NCBI RefSeq assembly: GCF_001746205.1
Contig: NZ_MDCO01000010.1
Coordinates: 180,468 to 244,467, forward strand
Source of the DNA: Brachyspira hampsonii
GTDB lineage: Bacteria > Spirochaetota > Brachyspiria > Brachyspirales > Brachyspiraceae
Direction of reading: 5' to 3'
DNA: 64,000 nucleotides
The stretch's first letter is position 1, and the number at the start of each line of letters is the position of its first letter. The notes below the pieces were generated by a model. It did no database searches, was not told the origin of the DNA, and saw only the letters and a program-made list of their open reading frames with translations. The position numbers were made by a program, and so were the translations under genes. Positions 54,553 through 63,783 of this stretch are shown here, piece after piece.

Positions 54553-55728
54553 ATGAATAATTTAAAGTTAAAAATATCATCACGAAAAAATATTATAATA
54601 CCGGCATTAATTTCTATTATGCCTTTTACTATGTATTTTTTATTTTTCAAAGGCATGGATATTGATAATTATAAAATAACTCAAATAACATCTTATTTTT
54701 TTGTTTTTAAGATTTTTTATTTATTTTGTTTTAGCTTATTATTTAATTTGAATAATAAAAAAAATACGGTTATAACTTTTTTAATATTTTTATTTGTAGG
54801 CATTCTTAGTGTTTTTATACCTTCATCAGAGTTTACATTTAAAGATATTATAGATATAGATAAAAAATTTATTTTCTTTGTTCATACGATTTTAAATAAA
54901 AACTTATTTTTAGATATTATATTTTTTATAATGTTTGCTTTATCATTCAATGAATATAAAAATTATAAGGATATTAATCAGGCATTTACTTTCAGTGCCA
55001 ATATTATGATATTAACTTCTATTATACCGGCAATTATTTCTGTGATGTTTATGATGTTTTTTGCAGTAGTAATTAACTTATTGAAAGGTATTATTATTAA
55101 TATATTTGATAATACTCTTATTGTATTTAATGTTTTTATATTATCTGTATTTTATATATTTGCTTTTACTCCTTTTATAATTTATTTTATTTATAAAAAA
55201 GATGTAAAAAATATATCAATATACTTTTCAAGAATAATAATGTATATAAGTTTATATAATATCGTTAAGCATTTATTTTCTATAATAGTGCCAATAACAC
55301 CATACAGCAGTCCTTATGATATTAGAATCAATTTTATAATTTATAATGTAGCTCTTGCTATAGGGACAGTTAATTTATTTTTTGTGCGTATTGATTATAA
55401 AGCAAGCATATTTACAAAGATAGTTTATATTATATTTCCTGTAATAGCATTTATTTTTAATATAATAATTTTAATTTCTACAATATATAGAATAAAAGAA
55501 TATGGAACAAGTCCAAATAAATTAACTTTGCTTTTTACAAATATAATAATGCTTATTCATTTTATTTTGATAATTTTTGATAATATAAAATCATTAAAAA
55601 AATTAGACAGTATAAAAAATATAAAAGACATTATATTAACAAGCAATAGAAGCCATTATGTATATGTTTATGGAATCATAGCTTTTATAGTATGTTTTAT
55701 AATGCCTTTGTTTTATAATATTTTTTAA
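54553..55728 (+). CDS. Polytopic membrane protein of unknown function
   Basis: 391 residues with about ten predicted hydrophobic spans (for example IIIPALISIMPFTMYFLFF at 15-33, ILTSIIPAIISVMFMMFFAVVI, VYGIIAFIVCFIMPLFYNIF at the end). Loops are short and lysine-rich on the probable inside. No transporter or enzyme motif seen. The start follows AATTATG without a good ribosome-binding site. It converges on the C-GCAxxG gene with a 4-base overlap at the stops. Likely a lineage-specific membrane protein. Confidence 0.6.
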   Translation: MNNLKLKISSRKNIIIPALISIMPFTMYFLFFKGMDIDNYKITQITSYFFVFKIFYLFCFSLLFNLNNKKNTVITFLIFLFVGILSVFIPSSEFTFKDIIDIDKKFIFFVHTILNKNLFLDIIFFIMFALSFNEYKNYKDINQAFTFSANIMILTSIIPAIISVMFMMFFAVVINLLKGIIINIFDNTLIVFNVFILSVFYIFAFTPFIIYFIYKKDVKNISIYFSRIIMYISLYNIVKHLFSIIVPITPYSSPYDIRINFIIYNVALAIGTVNLFFVRIDYKASIFTKIVYIIFPVIAFIFNIIILISTIYRIKEYGTSPNKLTLLFTNIIMLIHFILIIFDNIKSLKKLDSIKNIKDIILTSNRSHYVYVYGIIAFIVCFIMPLFYNIF

Positions 55729-56171
55729 TTTTTATTTAATTCTCTCATTATCATTTTTGCTGTAGTTTCTGTAGTGAAAGCAACAACATCTTTGCAGGAT
55801 TTTTTTCTTTCTTCTGAGTTTTGCTCCATTCCTTTTGTTATCACTCTGCAGCAGGTTGATTTGAATTCTTTTTTGAAACTGTCATGAAATTCATTACTTA
55901 ATCTAAGACAATTATCTACTTTCTGATTAGGCTCTCTTCTCCCAAACAAAAAACCTAAACACATAGAACTAGCTGCAACCGCACCGCATAAGCATCCGCT
56001 TCCTCCAACTCCTCTTAAAAATGATGAACTCATAGCTATAGCATCATCGCTTAAATTAAGTTCAAAATGCTTATTTAAAGCATATATTATAGCTTCTGAA
56101 CATCCGAAACCTTTACCGTACATATTTTTTGCATCATTAATGCATTCTTCAATATTGATATTTGTTTTCAT
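55725..56171 (-). CDS. C-GCAxxG-C-C family protein
   Basis: 148 residues with the pattern that names the family: FGCSEAIIYALN, GSGCLCGAVAASSMCLGFLFGRR, CLRLSNEFHDSFKKEFKSTCCR and later a single cysteine (KSCKDVV). The conserved cysteines suggest a metal or cluster site. The family is found in anaerobes, sometimes beside redox enzymes, and has no proved activity. ATG after GGAAGTT. A single gene. Confidence 0.82.
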   Translation of the reverse strand: MKTNINIEECINDAKNMYGKGFGCSEAIIYALNKHFELNLSDDAIAMSSSFLRGVGGSGCLCGAVAASSMCLGFLFGRREPNQKVDNCLRLSNEFHDSFKKEFKSTCCRVITKGMEQNSEERKKSCKDVVAFTTETTAKMIMRELNKN

Positions 56172-56215
56172 AAATTAACTTCCTTAAAGTATTTGTGATT
56201 ATATTAAAATTATAA

Positions 56216-57523
56216 TTATTTTTTCTTTTTATAATATTTGCTTACTATGTCAATCATTTTTTTATCCTGCATAGCTTCAGCATATTCCAAAAGATTATAA
56301 CTTTCTTTTATAGCACCTCCGTAAACATCAGAAGGTTTTAATTCTATATTTAAATCTACTCCGTTTTTAAATAAATATTCAGCAACTTCATAACAGCCTT
56401 GATCTATAGCATGATATATTGCAGTGTAGTTCATATCATTAGGATAATAATTCACATCAGCACCATTCTCAACTAATGCCTTAACTATTTCTAAATTACC
56501 AACGCTTGCAGCAATTACTATAGGAGTGTCATCATCTGCAAATTTTGTATCTAAATCAGCACCATTATCTTTTAAAAGTTTTACTACTTCAGGAACAGAT
56601 CCGGCAAGTATGGTAGCAGGAGCAGTTCCGCTGTTATTTGTAGCATTCACATCGGCACCATTTTCTATTAAAAGTTTTGAAGCTTCATAAGGATTTTGTC
56701 CTGCAACAGCCCAAATTAATGGAGTATCCCCATTATCATCGGCTTTTCCATTAACATCTATTCCAGCATCTATTAAATATTTCATTATATTAATATTGCC
56801 TTTTTCAGAAGCATAAATAAGGGCAGATGCTCCCCAAGATGATTTTTCATTTATATCTGCATTATTTTCTACTAATAAATTAAACATTTCTTCATTGCCG
56901 TTTTCGCATGCAATCATAATCATATTTTTGCCGTCTTTATTTTTTATATTTAAATCAGAATTATGTTCTATTAGTAATTTTGCCATATCTATATTATCAG
57001 TTCTTACAGCTTCCATTAAAGCATTAAATCCATCGTCTGCTCTTAAATTAACTAAAGCCCCATTATCAATCAAAGCTTTTGCTATATCATAATGATTATA
57101 TGATGAAGCTATCATTAAAGGTGTTGTATTAGTATAATGTGTAATATCACCTATGAGAATTTCATCTTTTGACTGAGCATTTATACCTCCATCATTTATT
57201 AAGTCAATCATTTCAGCTGCGCCTGTTTTATTTTTATTTTTTTCTAATAGTTTTAATAATTCTTCGCTAGGCATTATTATTTCATTTGTCATTGATGTAT
57301 TTTTTAATTTTTCATTATTACTTTCATTAAATGTACTATCTCTTGTTTCTTCTTTTATTTCTTCAGTATATTCATCAGCTTCTTTGTTAGGCTCTATCAA
57401 TGTATTATCTGTTTCTATATTATTCATGATAATGTCTTTTACTTTATCATTATTGCTTTCATTATTTGCCGCATATAAAGTTATTACTGTTATCATCACA
57501 ATGAGAATGATTTTATTTTTCAT
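56216..57523 (-). CDS. Secreted multi-ankyrin-repeat protein
   Basis: 435 residues. Signal peptide MKNKIILIVMITVITLYAANN (1-20), then an acidic linker to about residue 85, then about nine ankyrin repeats (TPLMIASSYNHYDIAKALIDNGALVNLRADD, FNALMEAVRTDNIDMAKLLIEHN and so on, each 33 residues) to the end. Exported, with a protein-binding solenoid. The largest of three ankyrin proteins in the window. No enzymatic domain. Confidence 0.9.
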   Translation of the reverse strand: MKNKIILIVMITVITLYAANNESNNDKVKDIIMNNIETDNTLIEPNKEADEYTEEIKEETRDSTFNESNNEKLKNTSMTNEIIMPSEELLKLLEKNKNKTGAAEMIDLINDGGINAQSKDEILIGDITHYTNTTPLMIASSYNHYDIAKALIDNGALVNLRADDGFNALMEAVRTDNIDMAKLLIEHNSDLNIKNKDGKNMIMIACENGNEEMFNLLVENNADINEKSSWGASALIYASEKGNINIMKYLIDAGIDVNGKADDNGDTPLIWAVAGQNPYEASKLLIENGADVNATNNSGTAPATILAGSVPEVVKLLKDNGADLDTKFADDDTPIVIAASVGNLEIVKALVENGADVNYYPNDMNYTAIYHAIDQGCYEVAEYLFKNGVDLNIELKPSDVYGGAIKESYNLLEYAEAMQDKKMIDIVSKYYKKKK

Positions 57524-57644
57524 AATACTATCCTTAATATTAATTGTTTAAATAATATCATACAATATATTTTTAGTAAATATTTTAATAAGTATTAAAT
57601 TATATTAATTATTAGAGATTAAAGTTAAAATATTTTTTGTTAAA

Positions 57645-57681
57645 TAAAAAAGGCTATTATATTTTTATAACAGCCTTTTAT
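57645..57681 (-). terminator. pnp terminator
   Basis: On the minus strand AAAAGGCTGTTATA faces TATAATAGCCTTTTTT, with one mismatch and a short A/T loop, ending in a T-run. Confidence 0.75.
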
Positions 57682-57706
57682 TATCAAAATCATTTAATTT
57701 TTTTAA

Positions 57707-59845
57707 TTAGAATCTTTTTTTACCATGTTTTTTTTCTTTTTTTGTATGTTCTTCTTCAACATAGTCAGCAGGTTTTTCAAGCAATGCTTTTCTGCTTAAA
57801 GAATATTTGCAGCCCTTAACATCTAATATTTTTACTTTCACTTCATCGCCTATTTTTAGAACCTCTTCCACATTCATAACATGTTTATAAGCAAGCTCAG
57901 ATATATGACAAAGTCCTTCTACCCCCGGAAGTATCTCAATAAAAGCACCGAAATCTTTGATGTCTTTAACTATTCCGTCATAAACTTCGCCAACTTCAGG
58001 ATCTTTAACATAAGCGTTTATAAGTTTTATAGTTTTATCTAAAGTAGGAGTATCAGGAGCAAATATGTTAACTACACCGCTGTCCTGTATCTCTACATCG
58101 CTTCCTGTTTCCTCTATTATAGCTTTTATATTTTTTCCTCCAGGTCCTATTAATACCCTTATTTTTTCAGGATTAACATTCATAGTTTTGTATTTAGGAG
58201 CAAAATCAGAAATTTCTCCGGCACTAGTTATAGTGGCATCTATTTTATCAAGTATAAAGTATCTTGCTTTTTTAGCCTGTTCTAATGCTTCTTTTAATAT
58301 TTGAGTTGAAATACCTGTAAGTTTAATATCTAATTGGAAAGCAGTTATACCTTTACGAGTTCCTGCCACTTTAAAGTCCATATCACCCAAATGATCTTCT
58401 ACACCTTGTATATCTGTGAGTATTTTATAGCCGTCTTTGTATGTAGCAAGTCCCATAGCAATACCTGCAACGCTGGCATTAAGAGGAACACCGGCTGAAA
58501 GTAATGACATAGTAGAAGCACATATTGTGGCCATAGAAGAAGAACCGTTACTTTCTAATATTTCAGCAACCACTCTTACTGTATATGGGAATTTGTCTTT
58601 AGTAGGAAGTACAGCATTGAAAGATCTTTCAGCTAAATTTCCATGTCCTATTTCTCTTCTTCCCGGAGCACCGTATCTTCCAACTTCTCCTACAGAAAAT
58701 GGAGGGAAATTATAATGAAGCATGAAAGTTTTATTTTCTTTGCCGTATATATCGTCCATTAACTGAGCATCTTTCTCACTTCCTAATGTAACTATAGATA
58801 AACATTGAGTTTGTCCTCTAGTGAAAAGAGCAGAACCATGCACTCTAGGTATTAAATTAATCATAGTGCTTATTGGTCTTATTTCATCTAATTCTCTTCC
58901 ATCAGGACGCATAGATTTTTCTACTATAGCCTCTCTTACTATTTCCTCTTCTATAGAATGGCATATACCTTTAACCTGAGATATTAATTTTTCATCTTCA
59001 GTTGTAGTTTTTATATATTCTTCTATTTCGTCAAAAGCATTATCCATACTTTCATTTCTTTTAGTTTTGTCAGGATTATAATTAGCCGCTTCTATTTTTG
59101 CTCTTCCGTATTCAGTAACTGTTTTAACCAAATCAGCATCAAATTCAAATAATTCCTGTTCTATTTTTTGTGTTCCGCAAAGAGAAGCCATTTCATTTTG
59201 CATATCAATATATTTCTGCATTTCTTTATGTGCTAATTCTATTGCTCCGATAAATACTTCTTCAGAAACTTCTTTTGCTTCTCCCTCAATCATTAAAATA
59301 GCATCTTTACTTCCAGCTACAATGATGTCTAATTCGCTTGAGGCAAGTTCGCTATTTTTAGGATTGATAATATATTCTCCGTTTTTATACCCTATTCTTA
59401 CAGCTGCAACAGGACCTCCGAATGGTATCCAAGAAATGGTAAGTGCTGCAGATGAAGCTATTAAAGCTAGAGCATCTGTAGGCATATCAGTATCTACCGA
59501 AAGCACTGTAGGTATTATTTGAACTTCATTTCTAAAGCCATCAGGAAAAAGAGGTCTTAAAGGTCTGTCTATGATGCGGGATATAAGTATTTCTTTATCT
59601 CTAGGTTTTGCTTCTCTTTTGAAGAAACCACCGGGAATTTTACCGCCTGCATAATATTTTTCATTATAATTTACTGTTAAAGGGAAAAAGTCAGATTCTA
59701 AATTAGGTTCTTTAGCTGCTACAACAGTTGCTAATATGGTTGTATTTCCAAGCCTCAAAGTTACAGAACCATGAGCCTGCTTAGCTAAAAGTCCGGTTTC
59801 TAAAATTAACTCCTCTCCACAAAACACACTTTTGACTGTTACCAT
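57707..59845 (-). CDS. pnp: Polyribonucleotide nucleotidyltransferase (PNPase)
   Basis: A 3'-5' phosphorolytic exoribonuclease of 712 residues. Two RNase PH domains flank a helical linker; the second carries the conserved FSVGEVGRYGAPGRREIGHGNLAER. A KH domain (about 560-610, IRVLIGPGGKNIKAIIEETG) and an S1 domain (about 625-695, GEVYDGIVKDIKDFGAFIEILPGVEGLCHISEL) follow, then a lysine-rich tail KKEKKHGKKRF. It lies after rpsO, the usual order. In many bacteria the leader folds into an RNase III target for autocontrol; the leader here is only 69 bases. Confidence 0.97.
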   Translation of the reverse strand: MVTVKSVFCGEELILETGLLAKQAHGSVTLRLGNTTILATVVAAKEPNLESDFFPLTVNYNEKYYAGGKIPGGFFKREAKPRDKEILISRIIDRPLRPLFPDGFRNEVQIIPTVLSVDTDMPTDALALIASSAALTISWIPFGGPVAAVRIGYKNGEYIINPKNSELASSELDIIVAGSKDAILMIEGEAKEVSEEVFIGAIELAHKEMQKYIDMQNEMASLCGTQKIEQELFEFDADLVKTVTEYGRAKIEAANYNPDKTKRNESMDNAFDEIEEYIKTTTEDEKLISQVKGICHSIEEEIVREAIVEKSMRPDGRELDEIRPISTMINLIPRVHGSALFTRGQTQCLSIVTLGSEKDAQLMDDIYGKENKTFMLHYNFPPFSVGEVGRYGAPGRREIGHGNLAERSFNAVLPTKDKFPYTVRVVAEILESNGSSSMATICASTMSLLSAGVPLNASVAGIAMGLATYKDGYKILTDIQGVEDHLGDMDFKVAGTRKGITAFQLDIKLTGISTQILKEALEQAKKARYFILDKIDATITSAGEISDFAPKYKTMNVNPEKIRVLIGPGGKNIKAIIEETGSDVEIQDSGVVNIFAPDTPTLDKTIKLINAYVKDPEVGEVYDGIVKDIKDFGAFIEILPGVEGLCHISELAYKHVMNVEEVLKIGDEVKVKILDVKGCKYSLSRKALLEKPADYVEEEHTKKEKKHGKKRF

Positions 59846-59914
59846 ATTCTACTCCTTATATTAAGTACAAATCACCGAGAGGGTATTAAAATAAGTAAAT
59901 TTGATTGAGCAAAT

Positions 59915-60184
59915 TTATTTTCTTAATTTTAATCTTTGTATAAGATTTTTATAAGCTTCTATATCAGTTTTTCTCAAATAGTTAAGAAGTTTTCTTCTTT
60001 TGGCAACCATTTTAAGAAGTCCCATTCTTGAATGATTATCTTTAGTATGAGTTTGGAAATGACCTTTTAAATAAGTTATACGATTAGTTAAAAGTGCTAC
60101 TTGTACTTCTGTAGAGCCTGTATCCTTTTCATTCTTACCGAATTCTTTTATTATTTTTGCTTTTTCGTCTGCTGTGATAGACAT
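59915..60184 (-). CDS. rpsO: 30S ribosomal protein S15
   Basis: 89 residues, the full length. [52 protein letters not shown] is the standard S15 sequence that binds the central domain of 16S rRNA. The ATG is 9 bases after AAAAGGAG and lies inside the 3' end of ribF (34-base overlap), so translation of the two is probably linked. pnp follows after 69 bases. Confidence 0.97.
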   Translation of the reverse strand: MSITADEKAKIIKEFGKNEKDTGSTEVQVALLTNRITYLKGHFQTHTKDNHSRMGLLKMVAKRRKLLNYLRKTDIEAYKNLIQRLKLRK

Positions 60185-61086
60185 TGTTTTGTTCTCCTTT
60201 TGAAATATTTTCTTATCTTTTTTTCATCATTTTCTAATAATTTTTTAACTTCATTTATAGAGTTTACTTTAATATTATCTCTGATATATTTAAGTAATAC
60301 AACAGTTATTTTTTTACCGTATATCATTTTAGAGAAATCTAATATATGGCTTTCTACTCTTAGTTCTTTATTAATATTGCTAATACCTATAAAAGTAAGA
60401 GCTTTATATACAGTATCAGAATTACCTATTCTTACAGTGGAACTGTATACACCCATTTTAGGTATAAAAATATTTTTAGGTATTTCTAAATTAGCAGTAG
60501 GGTAGCCTATTTTTCTTCCTAAAGCATTTCCATGAACTACCAATCCGCTCATAGAATATTCTCTTCCTAGCATTTTATTTACACTAACTACATCGCCGTT
60601 TGAAAGAGCTTCCCGGATATTAGAGCTTGATATTTTATTTTTTTTATAATTTAGAAAATTTATAAAACTTACTCCTATACCGCATTCTTTAGAATATTTC
60701 TTTAAAAAAGCTGAATCTCCCATTCTATCTTTACCAAATGCAAAATCAGCTCCTACAGCGATATGCTTCATACGATAATACTCTATGAGTTTGTCAAAGA
60801 ACTCTTTAGCTTCCATTGTATAAAATTCTGGTAAAAAGTCAATAACAATTATATAATTAATCCCCATAGCTTTTATTAAGGCATTATTATCGTCTGTATT
60901 ATATATTGATACATTTTTCTTTTTGATAACTATTGCTATTGATATTAGATTATTTTTACTAGCGTATTCGACCGTGTATTTGATGAGCTTTTGATGACCT
61001 CTATGTACACTGTCAAATTTTCCTATTGTTATTATGCTATCTTTTTTTATAGGGAGTTTGCAAAAATCATTGATAATTCGATTCAT
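60151..61086 (-). CDS. ribF: Bifunctional riboflavin kinase / FAD synthetase
   Basis: Makes FMN and FAD. 311 residues. The N-terminal adenylyltransferase domain has [16 protein letters not shown] (the HxGH form) and the second motif [13 protein letters not shown]. The C-terminal kinase domain has [17 protein letters not shown], the family ATP and flavin site. The last 11 or so codons overlap the start of rpsO, giving a basic tail [18 protein letters not shown] that is longer than usual. Confidence 0.93.
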   Translation of the reverse strand: MNRIINDFCKLPIKKDSIITIGKFDSVHRGHQKLIKYTVEYASKNNLISIAIVIKKKNVSIYNTDDNNALIKAMGINYIIVIDFLPEFYTMEAKEFFDKLIEYYRMKHIAVGADFAFGKDRMGDSAFLKKYSKECGIGVSFINFLNYKKNKISSSNIREALSNGDVVSVNKMLGREYSMSGLVVHGNALGRKIGYPTANLEIPKNIFIPKMGVYSSTVRIGNSDTVYKALTFIGISNINKELRVESHILDFSKMIYGKKITVVLLKYIRDNIKVNSINEVKKLLENDEKKIRKYFKRRTKQCLSQQTKKQK

Positions 61087-61087
61087 T

Positions 61088-62113
61088 TTAGTATTCTTTA
61101 TCCGTTTCTAAATTATTAGCTGCTTTTTTATCGTTATTAAGAATTTTTTTCAAAGCTAATGATATTATTATTGTTATTAATGATGCTATAAATATATATA
61201 AATTCATAGTCCAATAATTTAAATTTCTTATTATTACTTCTAATAAGTTATGCTGTTCTATAGATATAGCAAATATTATTTTTATTATACCATATAATAT
61301 AAAAGCATTAAGTATATTATGATAAACATACTGTCTGGAATGTAAAGATAGTCCCAACATATAAAATGCAAATAGCATAATCCATAAATTAATAAATAAT
61401 AATCCTATAGCATAAATGGGCATTTCTGTTAAAGTAATTATTTTTTGTAATGCTACTATTATTGGGAATACTTCAAATCCGAAAATTATATCTGCTGTAA
61501 AATTTGATAGATAATTTCCTATAGAATTTCTGTTAAATATACTTGATGTCTTTTCTACTTCTGAAGTTCCGCTAATTTCTTTTACTTCATGTAAAGATAT
61601 TTCTTTATCAGTAATATATATATAGTCCCCAATATATAATTTTCCCATTAATGTAGGATCTATTAGTATTACATTTTTATAAGTATTATCTAGCAGTTTA
61701 TATCCTACTTTTATCAAATAATTATCAATTTTAGTAAAATATCTTCCTGTATCATCTATGAATAATGAAGTTTTATCATTAAGTTCATTTCTAAGATAAT
61801 CTATGTTTTTATTAAATGCTACTGTGTAAGCCGGATATAATGTCATAAAGAAAGCGAGAATACCTATTACTATAATAGTAGATAAACTTCCTGTAAATTT
61901 ATTTAAAGCTCCTATTATTATTATAGAGGAAATACCTGATACTATAAAAATAGCAAGAAAATAATGCTCCATTAAATTTTTTATTAAATCAATATTCAGG
62001 TTTTGATAAATATTATTAGTATCCATAACTTTAAATAAATATATACCAAAATACATTATAAAAAACACTATAAAGAAAAGTGTAAGTGAAACAAAATTCT
62101 TAATGATTTTCAT
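61088..62113 (-). CDS. Multi-span membrane protein, spirochaete-specific
   Basis: 341 residues. Three spans lie in the N-terminal 115 residues, an extracytoplasmic domain of about 90 residues follows (NKNIDYLRNELNDKTSLFIDDTGRYFTKIDNYLI...LPTLMGKLYIGDYIYI), and then four more spans. The layout recalls LptF/LptG-like or spirochaete conserved hypotheticals, but I see no defining motif. The gene is one base from ribF on the same strand and was probably placed in the same operon. Function unknown. Confidence 0.62.
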   Translation of the reverse strand: MKIIKNFVSLTLFFIVFFIMYFGIYLFKVMDTNNIYQNLNIDLIKNLMEHYFLAIFIVSGISSIIIIGALNKFTGSLSTIIVIGILAFFMTLYPAYTVAFNKNIDYLRNELNDKTSLFIDDTGRYFTKIDNYLIKVGYKLLDNTYKNVILIDPTLMGKLYIGDYIYITDKEISLHEVKEISGTSEVEKTSSIFNRNSIGNYLSNFTADIIFGFEVFPIIVALQKIITLTEMPIYAIGLLFINLWIMLFAFYMLGLSLHSRQYVYHNILNAFILYGIIKIIFAISIEQHNLLEVIIRNLNYWTMNLYIFIASLITIIISLALKKILNNDKKAANNLETDKEY

Positions 62114-62162
62114 GATTATATATTATATCTATAGAGAGAAAAATTCAAGTATAAAAATAAAA

Positions 62163-62540
62163 TTAAGCTGATTTAATATCATTTAATATTCCAAAATTAT
62201 AAAAAGCATTATTGATATTGTTAAAAGACTCTAAATAATTGGATAATTCCATAACATTATAATCATTTTTTACAACACCATACATGTTTGCTAAAACTAA
62301 ATCGCCTTTTTTATGCGATAACTCTCTTTTTAGTTCTATAAAATATTCCCATATTTCTTTTTCTATAAATAGACAATCGGATAAATCTAATATAATGCTG
62401 TTTATATCTTTTCTGATAAACTCTGAAAATAAATCTTTTATTTGCGGAAGATGCTCATCATATATATTATTATATAAAGATATAATAATAACAGAATCGT
62501 CTTTTATATAATAGCTGCTTTCAAATGAAATATTTATCAT
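62163..62540 (-). CDS. STAS-domain-like protein without the phospho-serine
   Basis: 125 residues with the anti-sigma-factor-antagonist pattern: an N-terminal strand pair (DDSVIIISLYNNIYDEHLPQIKDLF), then NSIILDLSDCLFIEKEIWEYFIELKRELSHKKGDLVLANM, then a last helix. In SpoIIAA-type proteins a serine phosphorylation site sits after the DLS..F.DS block; here the spot reads F-I-E-K-E-I, with acidic residues in place of serine. It could be a constitutive or a structural STAS protein. Its partner is not visible. Confidence 0.68.
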   Translation of the reverse strand: MINISFESSYYIKDDSVIIISLYNNIYDEHLPQIKDLFSEFIRKDINSIILDLSDCLFIEKEIWEYFIELKRELSHKKGDLVLANMYGVVKNDYNVMELSNYLESFNNINNAFYNFGILNDIKSA

Positions 62541-62596
62541 AAAATTACTTTAACAAATTTTTCATTTTTAGTCAATGAATTTTTTATATAAATTTA

Positions 62597-63598
62597 TCAA
62601 TTATTAATTTGTAAAGAATTGTTTTTCTTTTTTAGTTTATCTCTTTTGCTTCTATATATTATTATAGGCTTATCTCCGGGTATTAATTTTTCTTCTTTCA
62701 TACCCAAATAAGATTCTTTTTTAGATTGAGTTTTTACCACATTTTTATCTTGTTTTAATACAATATCTGAATATTTTTTGCCTATAAAGTTTATTATATT
62801 TTTTATAAAAGGAATATTCACTATTTTTTGATAGAATCTCATATATATAACAGTATTTTCATCATCAACAGGGGCAAATACTCCGAATATACGCATCTTT
62901 TCAAATATGTAATTCTGCCAAGTATTTGGAAAATAAAAGTACAGAAAATATTTAAAATCTTCTTTTTTCATTTCTGAGGCATTTAATGCTTTTTGTCCTT
63001 TATCAATTACATTATTTACATAGAATTTTAATATATTATTATCCTCATCTAGCTCTGCCAAAGGACCATTAACAACCGTTTGGTTTCCTCTTCCTATAGT
63101 GTTATGATGTACAAATGATATATGCACAACATCAAGCTGATTTTCTATGCATCTTGTATAATGATTGTTCCATTCATCTTTAATTGTAGAATATGAGAAT
63201 TTTTTATCTTTTAAATCATCTGAAAACATTATTTTATTATTGATTTTATCTTTATCTCCATACCAAAACCAAATAAATCCGTATAAATCTCTTACTTCAT
63301 ATCCTTCAACAAAGAAATTTTTATTAACTTCTGTACTTTTACCATTAGCTGGAATTATTACTGTTTTTCCGCTTTTATCAAACTGAAATCCATGAAAAGG
63401 GCATGCTATATTATCTTTACATACTTTTCCAAGTGATAATGAGGCTCCTCTATGACAGCATTTATCATCTATACAGCATATATTGTTATTAGAATCTCTC
63501 CAAAATACCAGATTTTTATTTAATCTTTTAGCAAAAAGAGGTTTATTTTTCTTTACTTCTTTTGAATCTAACACTGCATACCACATGTTATATATCAT
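62597..63598 (-). CDS. Rieske [2Fe-2S] oxygenase, ring-hydroxylating alpha-subunit type
   Basis: 333 residues. The Rieske motif is complete: C47-x-H49, 16 residues, then C66-x2-H69 (CCHRGASL..., CPFHGFQF). The catalytic domain has IENQLDVVHISFVHHNT, the D-x2-H-x4-H mononuclear iron site. The C-terminal half resembles the PaO/VanA/CAO-like monooxygenase class, not the dimeric dioxygenases. Such enzymes need O2 and a reductase, which is not next to it. In an anaerobe it might help deal with oxygen or modify a host-derived ring compound (inference). An odd basic, asparagine-rich tail ends it. Confidence 0.87.
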   Translation of the reverse strand: MIYNMWYAVLDSKEVKKNKPLFAKRLNKNLVFWRDSNNNICCIDDKCCHRGASLSLGKVCKDNIACPFHGFQFDKSGKTVIIPANGKSTEVNKNFFVEGYEVRDLYGFIWFWYGDKDKINNKIMFSDDLKDKKFSYSTIKDEWNNHYTRCIENQLDVVHISFVHHNTIGRGNQTVVNGPLAELDEDNNILKFYVNNVIDKGQKALNASEMKKEDFKYFLYFYFPNTWQNYIFEKMRIFGVFAPVDDENTVIYMRFYQKIVNIPFIKNIINFIGKKYSDIVLKQDKNVVKTQSKKESYLGMKEEKLIPGDKPIIIYRSKRDKLKKKNNSLQINN

Positions 63599-63783
63599 AG
63601 ATGTATCCTCAAACTTTTTATATATTGCTAATTATATATTGTTATTTTAATAAATAAACACTTTATAAGATGATTTACAAAAATGATAACAAAAAAGGTT
63701 AATTATTTATATTTTTTATTTTTTATCTATATATAAAAAATTTGTTCGTAACAATCCCTACCATTTCTACGATTGGCAGGCAC

